The notes beneath the pieces were generated by a model that worked only from the letters and a program-made list of their open reading frames with translations, made no database searches and was not told the origin of the DNA. Position numbers and translations under genes: made by a program. A stretch of 64,000 bases of DNA from Toxonevra muliebris (lineage: Eukaryota > Arthropoda > Insecta > Diptera > Pallopteridae), in the NCBI GenBank assembly GCA_963691655.1, contig OY829327.1:82162019-82226018 (forward strand). Direction: 5' to 3'. Within the stretch, counting starts at the first letter, position 1; every line of letters begins with the position of its first letter. Positions 58,559 through 64,000 of this stretch are shown one piece after another.

Positions 58559-59253
58559 ACATCAAAACCTTAAAGTTTATTTTTGAAAATTATACCCTCA
58601 GTTTTACAACAAAAAAAACACCTAGAAGGCTCCGTAATTGTCAAATCGCATTATCCAAATTGTGAAGTTTTTTAAAAAGTTAGACCATCAAAAGCATCAC
58701 ATTTGTTATCACTGGAAAATTCCCAATTTGTACTATTTCACTATTTCTTATGCATGTTCCATTTGTTTTCTGAGTGTAAAGAAAATCAATATTAATATTC
58801 GATAGAAAGGGAAGAATAGAAAGCGAGAAAGCAGAAGGCATTTTACCACCCTTTTTGTGAAACGTAGACTTCAGTTGCTCCTCCCTTATATGAAATAAAA
58901 TTTAACGCCATCTATTTGTGAAATTTCAATTTGGTATAACAGTTTAAGGATATTTTAGAACAGTTTTATTATTTAAACTAATTTTTCTACAACCAAATTT
59001 GTGAATTATAAAATTTCAGCCGCTGTGTAATTTACAATCATTTAAACTTTGAAGGGTAAAGAACACATGGTGTTGAACATGAGTAAAAACCTTAGCGAAT
59101 AATACCTATTACCGGTAATGCAGACTCCGGGTATTGTTCAAGTTTTCGCTTCTGATTTTTTAAGCCTTTCTCTCTAAAAAAATAAAAATCATAAAATAGC
59201 TTCTTTTTTTTTTGACCGGAAAAATAAAAGTCAAAAATAACTATTATTTATGG
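58559..59253. other. Spacer between two hAT elements
   Basis: AT-rich; no gene or repeat recognised. Confidence 0.4.
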
Positions 59254-60064
59254 TTAAGAACCAGGGATGCCAACTCATTTTTTCTTTCTCCCCTATAACT
59301 CTAGCGAAATTCCCCGATTTTTGATCAAATTCCCCGCACCGGTATAATTTCATATTATAACAGTACGATACGCACTTTTCATATAAACATTTTATATAAA
59401 CGAAAAGTACCTTTTACGTAGGCTTAGAGTTACTCTCGTTTAGAGTTATTTTAAGGGACCCTGCACTTTCTTGGTTAAAAGTTTTTTATCAATTTGTTTT
59501 GGATTTATAAATTGATAAACAAAATTTTCTGACATCTATTTAAAGACTTCAAGTACAAGAAAAAATTGTGTAATAATTTAAAAAAAATGATATAAAGGGT
59601 TTTTTGCAGCTTCGTGGAAGACGTTTAGAAAATCGTTAAACGCAATGGCGTGCGTGATTGCGGCTCACTGGAACATCTAAATAAATACCATTACAAAAAT
59701 TATAACTGTACTGTCAGGGCATACTAAGATCATTTTGTTTGACCAACAATTCACAAAATGGCAGACCGCAAAAATTAGTTTTCTCAAAAATTTGACTTTT
59801 TTCGTAAAAACAAAGTTCCAAATTGAGGAAAAAATTAACAAAACCTACATCATAGGGCCATTGTTATGTAGAATAGGGATGTGCACTTCAGTTGCCCTCT
59901 GCCGACGTCGTGTGTAAGAAGGTGCTAGAAGCGGGATGTAAATTTAAAGACGAGCGGTGGCGGTTTTATTGTGTGTACACATACACATTATTGTTGTTTT
60001 GCCAAAAGCACACATAAATGTGCATGTATATGTGCAAAAAACTAACATAAGGAAGAGAGTACAC

Positions 60065-60234
60065 CAGTGGCGGATACAAAATAAAAATTTCTGGGGGATC
60101 ATAAATATTAAAAATTTTCCATATATTTAGAATTTTTATATCAGATATTACTATTTTATGTATTTGAAAATTTTTCGGGGGAGGGGCGGAGGGAGTGGGA
60201 AATAGCCCCATTTGGCCCCTTGCAACTGCCACTG
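60065..60234. mobile_element. 170-bp hAT-type MITE, nested
   Basis: Ends CAGTGGCGGATACAAAA and, from the right, CAGTGGCAGTTGCAAGG, with a G-rich inside (GGGGGAGGGG). Flanks GAGTACAC and GCCTAACC share four of eight bases, including a central TA. Confidence 0.5.
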
Positions 60235-60252
60235 GCCTAACCAATTGTGAAG

Positions 60253-60457
60253 CAGAGTGACCAGGTTATATTAAAATAACCCGCATTCTTCTTTTAAATT
60301 CAGCGACCAAAATATGTCCGATTTACACATTTATATTACCATTACCAAAAGTAAATCAGCTTTCAAATTATAAAACATATCTTGTGAGATAGAAAAAAAA
60401 CAATTAAAAAAACAAAAATAGCTCGAATAACTATAAATTGTTAACTTGGCCACACTA
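60253..60457. mobile_element. 205-bp hAT-type MITE, nested
   Basis: Ends CAGAGTGACCAGGTTA and, from the right, TAGTGTGGCCAAGTTA. Octamers TTGTGAAG and ATGTGGAG match at six of eight and fit nTnnnnAn. The ends resemble those of the 51594-58550 element. Confidence 0.6.
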
Positions 60458-60534
60458 ATGTGGAGAGTGAGTGAATATAACTGAGAGCGCTCTGGCTACT
60501 GCCAGAACGCCGAAGAAATGTGAGCATTGGCAGT

Positions 60535-60825
60535 AGGAATGCCAACTTATAAGGAATTCCTCGAATTGTTGGGAATCGACTTCAATTTTAGTTAGTTGTA
60601 GGGAATTGGGGAGTGAGATCGTTTTAGTGGGTGATTGAAAATTTTAATTTTTTGTCAATTTGTAGATTTGAAAAGAATATATTTTTTGTGTAAAACCTTT
60701 TATTAATTTTTTATTTTTATTATTCTTTGATTTTCGTTAAAAGTAGTTGTAATCGTAAACAAAAATATTATTTACTTTTTGTGTTAATTAATAATTTGAT
60801 CTAAAATATAGAGTTGGCATCCCTG
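60535..60825. mobile_element. 291-bp hAT-type MITE, nested
   Basis: Ends TAGGAATGCCAACTTAT and, from the right, CAGGGATGCCAACTCTAT. Octamers ATTGGCAG and ATCAGCAC match at five of eight and fit nTnnnnAn. The ends are of the same type as the host element it sits in. Confidence 0.5.
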
Positions 60826-61939
60826 ATCAGCACGCAGCAGTGCGTTTGCTGCTTCTCTTTTTTTGATCTCTCAAAGTAACAACTAAGTAGGAAAATTACA
60901 TATGCATTCAATAATATAATTAAAAAGTTTCACAATGCAAAGGTAATTGAAAAATTCTTTCTTTTCCTGGTAACGCAATTACTAGGTTTATGAAATCAAT
61001 CCAAAGCATGAGTAAAGTACGAAGTTTTCTTATGCATTCACTTTCACACTCTCTACAGGGACGAAATCAATAAATTCATATACATATACATACACAAAAG
61101 AAATCACATTTGTTCTCTCATACTAGTTACTCTTCCCCTTAGCACAGCGTTATCCCTCGTCTAGCCCTTATGAGTATAGCATCAGCTCATATGTGTTTGT
61201 TGCCCATATGTGTCGAAGTGCACATCGCTAATGTAGAAGAACATATTTAAATTTCAGTTATCGTCCACGTCAACAGCAAAAACCTTGTTTTGAGAAAAAC
61301 TGGTTTAAAGTTTTGACTATCGGTTTTTAACATATAAAATATACTTATTCTCCTTTATAATAGCTGACCATAATTTACAAGTTTATAGGTTACAGTCACC
61401 AAGAACTAACAGTTATTAATAAGAAGGTGCTGAACAAAGGCACAGCTATGCCTTTCTGGACGGCTCAAAGAGAAACCGAAGCACTGCGCGATCACGTTGG
61501 ACTGTCTGAATACTAACCGTAAACTGTGTTGCATGAAGCAATGTTTATATGGTGTGGGTTGCGAATGTGCCAGAATTGTATTTAGGAATATAAAATTTGA
61601 CAAAAGATATTCTACAGACTATTTGAGGTATTTTAATATTAAAAGCTGAACGGTTTCAAATTCCCCGCAAAAAAGAGCTCATTCCCCGATTCCCCGCACT
61701 AAGTAAAATTCCCCGCAAGTTGTCATCGCTGCTAAGAACCATAAAAATCAATAATAATATTTAGCCCATTGTCATAAATAACAAGTCATAAAATAACTTT
61801 TAATATCTGACTTTTACTAAAAATTACATAACCACCCTAACGGTTATGTAAACTGGAAACAAATAATCTTCGCTTATTTTTGATCGCATAAAATGCTTAT
61901 TTCTTTTATTTTTCTAATGAAGTTTTTAAGTTTTTCTTA

Positions 61940-62570
61940 CTAGTTATATGAAGGTCTAAAGTTTTGTCTACCATTGGTCTGTATTTGAGTTAACATTTTC
62001 TGATGTAAATATTTATCTGATATTTTTGGTCGCAATTTCGGTTTGCTTTCGTTCGGTATTTGGCGATCTTTCGGCCTAAAGTTTCGTCTAGTTTCAGTTG
62101 TGATCTAAATTTTTTTCTGAAATTCGGTTTAATTTTTGGTCTGAATTTTGAACTGATTTTGGTTTGAATTCGGTCTGATTTTTGTGTTTTTAGTCCGAGT
62201 TTTGGTTTGAATTTGGCCTAATTTCGATCGATTTTTATTGGAATTTTGATCCGATTCATGGTCTGAATATTGTTTTTTTAATCAAGGTTTTGGTCCCATT
62301 TTGATTTAGATTTTCGATCTGAATTTAGTCCTTTTCTTGGTTTGAACTTCGATCTGAAAAAAGTGTTTAAATTTTAGTTTGAAATTCGGTGGAAATTTTC
62401 GGCTAAATTTTTATCCGATTTTAGTTTAAATTTTGGTCTCTGTTTTGTTCCAGTTATCTTTTAATTTTTAGTCTGTATTTTTTGGTTTGAATATTGGTAA
62501 AATTTTTGCAATATTTTTTATCTAAGTCTGGGGCTTGGTCGATATTGAGTCTGATATTTATCTTTTCATT
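61940..62570. repeat. Minisatellite, T/G-rich orientation
   Basis: Repeats of TTTTGGTCTGAATT-like units, the reverse complement of the 45-kb array. Same family as in the EcKL introns. Confidence 0.75.
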
Positions 62571-63550
62571 TAGTAAAATCAGCCCTCCCCAAACCCTAGT
62601 CCCGCCACTGGTAATTTGGGGTTGCTGAGCTGGAAACTGACACCAAAATGACTGAGATCACTAGGATCTAAAGATATTTTGTTGTCCTTCTAACATTTTT
62701 TTTGAACATGAAAAACGTTTATAATGGGGGGGTTGAGGGGAGGTCTTTCAACCCCGATATCCCTCCCTTAGATCCGCTAGTGGTTGAGATATTTATCCAG
62801 ATTTTTCGAATCTCATAGTTTTTTGATCTATTCTGCCACGGTAAATCAATAAAAAAATAAAGACTGTCGACGAGAATCAAATTCTCTCTGCAGGATGGCC
62901 TGGAGGCATTAAAAATTAATTTCTGGCATTTTTCTGAACTTTCACTGAGTTCCTGCTTTCAAGTCTATTAAGTTTGAGTTTTTAGCACAATTGTTTTGAA
63001 TTGTTTTTGATAGGTTTTAACTGCCGCCTGTCTATCGGCAAAAAAGAGCAAATCCATTTGTTGTGCTGACCACAATCACATACGCCTCCACTTGCTAATT
63101 CAAATAACTAGTCTACCCAATTGGTTCCACAATAGACTCGGATATCCTTAGCTCTTATAGATTAAAAATACATTCGAGATTGCCAGTCTTTTTTTCAGAT
63201 GCCACTCGCTTTTGAGGGGCTTCTCTGTAATTTCTGCTACCGAGAATTACACCTTCTGACCGAAATTTTAATCGTCTTCGATAGATTCTTGATAAAAAGT
63301 TGAATGGCTGTCGAAGTATCAGTAAAACACTCGACATTACCAAATCAAACAAATTACCATTCGATATTTTTTCGTAGTTGAAAGTACATACCGCTACATT
63401 TGTTATACTTACATTTATCTAATCTCGATATTTGTAGCTTTCTTTAAATATGCTTCAACCAAATATCGTAATTTTCTTCAAAGGTAAGGGTGAATATACT
63501 TAGTTCGGTTTGTTTTTATCACTCGGTGCATATGCGATACTCATGACTTT
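62571..63550. other. Intergenic, scattered hAT-like ends
   Basis: CCCGCCACTGG (about 62602) and GATCCGCTAGTGG (about 62771) resemble hAT-type ends, but no pair or target duplication could be fixed. The 65-codon minus ORF (63155-63352) is not recognised. Confidence 0.35.
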
Positions 63551-63559
63551 CGAGAGTCA

Positions 63560-63916
63560 TTAAGGAAAGTAGTCAGTGTGTACGTAATCGTATTTACAAT
63601 TTCGAGATTACTACCCAACGGGCCCGATTGTCAGCAGCTCGCCTGAGCAGTATATGCACTTGTTGTTTTTGTTTTGTTAACGAACACTTGCTGCCGAAAA
63701 GCAATCGTTTCCGAATCAATCCATAAGGAGCGTAAAACGGAGTGATTTTTTCCAATGACATGCAATGTTAAAAACGCAATGGTGTGTCATACGGAGAGGA
63801 AGCGCCTACAGCTGACTTGTTAGCACTCCGAAAGGCTTTTTGGAGTGTTTTTTTCCCGTTGGGTAACTACTACTGCATACAAACATTTCTTCATTTCTTT
63901 ATAGGGCACCACCACC
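63560..63916 (+). promoter_or_regulatory. Candidate promoter/5'UTR of the right-edge gene
   Basis: Less AT-rich than its surroundings. GTCAGTGTG at about 63573 fits the initiator consensus. A pyrimidine-rich TTCATTTCTTTATAG ending at 63904 looks like a splice acceptor just before the ATG, which suggests a 5'UTR intron whose donor I cannot fix. Confidence 0.35.
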
Positions 63917-64000
63917 ATGGCATCACCATTACCAAAGACAACAAAAACCAATTTCACCACTACCGAGCAGAAAATGACCAACGGTAGCAGTAGCAATGAC
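63917..64000 (+). CDS. Start of an unidentified protein, cut by window end
   Basis: ATG at 63917 in a strong context (CACCATGGC) opens a frame of 28 codons that runs off the window: MASPLPKTTKTNFTTTEQKM, then TNGSSSND. It is Thr/Ser/Asn-rich, like a disordered N-terminus. The codons are less AT-biased than the neighbouring DNA. An in-frame ATG upstream (63784) is separated by the likely acceptor. The TNGSS stretch loosely recalls the EcKL N-termini, but that is too short to use. Confidence 0.5.
   Translation, partial: MASPLPKTTKTNFTTTEQKMTNGSSSND

Larger units (their letters stand above)
59262..61731. mobile_element. hAT element containing three smaller hAT MITEs
   Basis: Ends CAGGGATGCCAACT and, from the right, CAGCGATGACAACT. 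Octamers TTAAGAAC (59254-59261) and CTAAGAAC (61732-61739) match at seven of eight and fit nTnnnnAn. ATTCCCCG-type subterminal repeats occur near both ends. No transposase frame is seen. Confidence 0.78.

Noticed and set aside
62602..62783. hAT ends CCCGCCACTGG and GATCCGCTAGTGG as a pair
   Set aside because: Both point the same way, so they cannot bound one element; partners were not found.

Overview
The window is AT-rich nuclear DNA from an insect, most likely a higher (schizophoran) fly. It has short GT-AG introns, TCAGT-type initiators upstream of genes, ecdysteroid-kinase-like (EcKL) genes, and a repeat load of I-clade, R1-like and Jockey-like LINEs, a Penelope-like fragment, hAT, pogo, maT and piggyBac-type DNA transposons, and a tRNA-derived SINE. 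I cannot name a species from sequence alone.

3.1-29.1 kb: the only well-supported host genes are three intact EcKL paralogues. EcKL-A is on the minus strand (3119-6488) and is head-to-head with EcKL-B (plus, 11047-14418). EcKL-C (plus, 22114-29125) follows. All have four coding exons with the same phases; exons 2, 3 and 4 are exactly 491, 367 and 194 nt in every copy. The reading frames close at 440, 432 and 434 residues. The three share a promoter/5'UTR module. A and B carry the same ~12-bp minisatellite in intron 1 in the same sense orientation. Intron 1 of C has grown to about 5.6 kb by several insertions (Penelope-like, MITE, hAT-type, Jockey-like LINE). The family is linked to phosphorylation of ecdysteroids and possibly xenobiotics; the substrate of these copies is unknown.

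The rest is mobile or repetitive DNA. An I-clade LINE 3' end lies at 0.1-1.7 kb, an R1-like RNase H relic at 7.7-8.7 kb and a ~170-bp tandem repeat at 8.9-9.7 kb. A hAT element with a perfect 8-bp target duplication sits at 15.4 kb, a SINE and a piggyBac-type MITE at 19.0-19.9 kb, and a tandemly duplicated AGTAG-rich repeat at 29.4-31.7 kb. A Buster-type hAT with a broken transposase lies at 35.6-38.0 kb. Two elements with CACTAT ends and TAA target duplications are at 39.1-41.0 and 48.95-49.5 kb. A minisatellite with a ~385-bp higher-order period spans 45.0-46.7 kb. A second SINE copy abuts a hAT relic at 50.3-51.6 kb. At 51.6-58.55 kb a hAT element encloses a pogo-like element, which encloses a DD37D mariner (maT) element; a LINE is also inside the hAT. 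A hAT at 59.3-61.7 kb holds three smaller hAT-like MITEs. At the right edge (from 63917) a new coding region seems to begin and is cut by the window end.

I found no rRNA, functional tRNA, CRISPR array or bacterial-type operon. The most informative signals are the concerted evolution and shared architecture of the EcKL trio, and the insertion histories that can be read base by base from target-site duplications.
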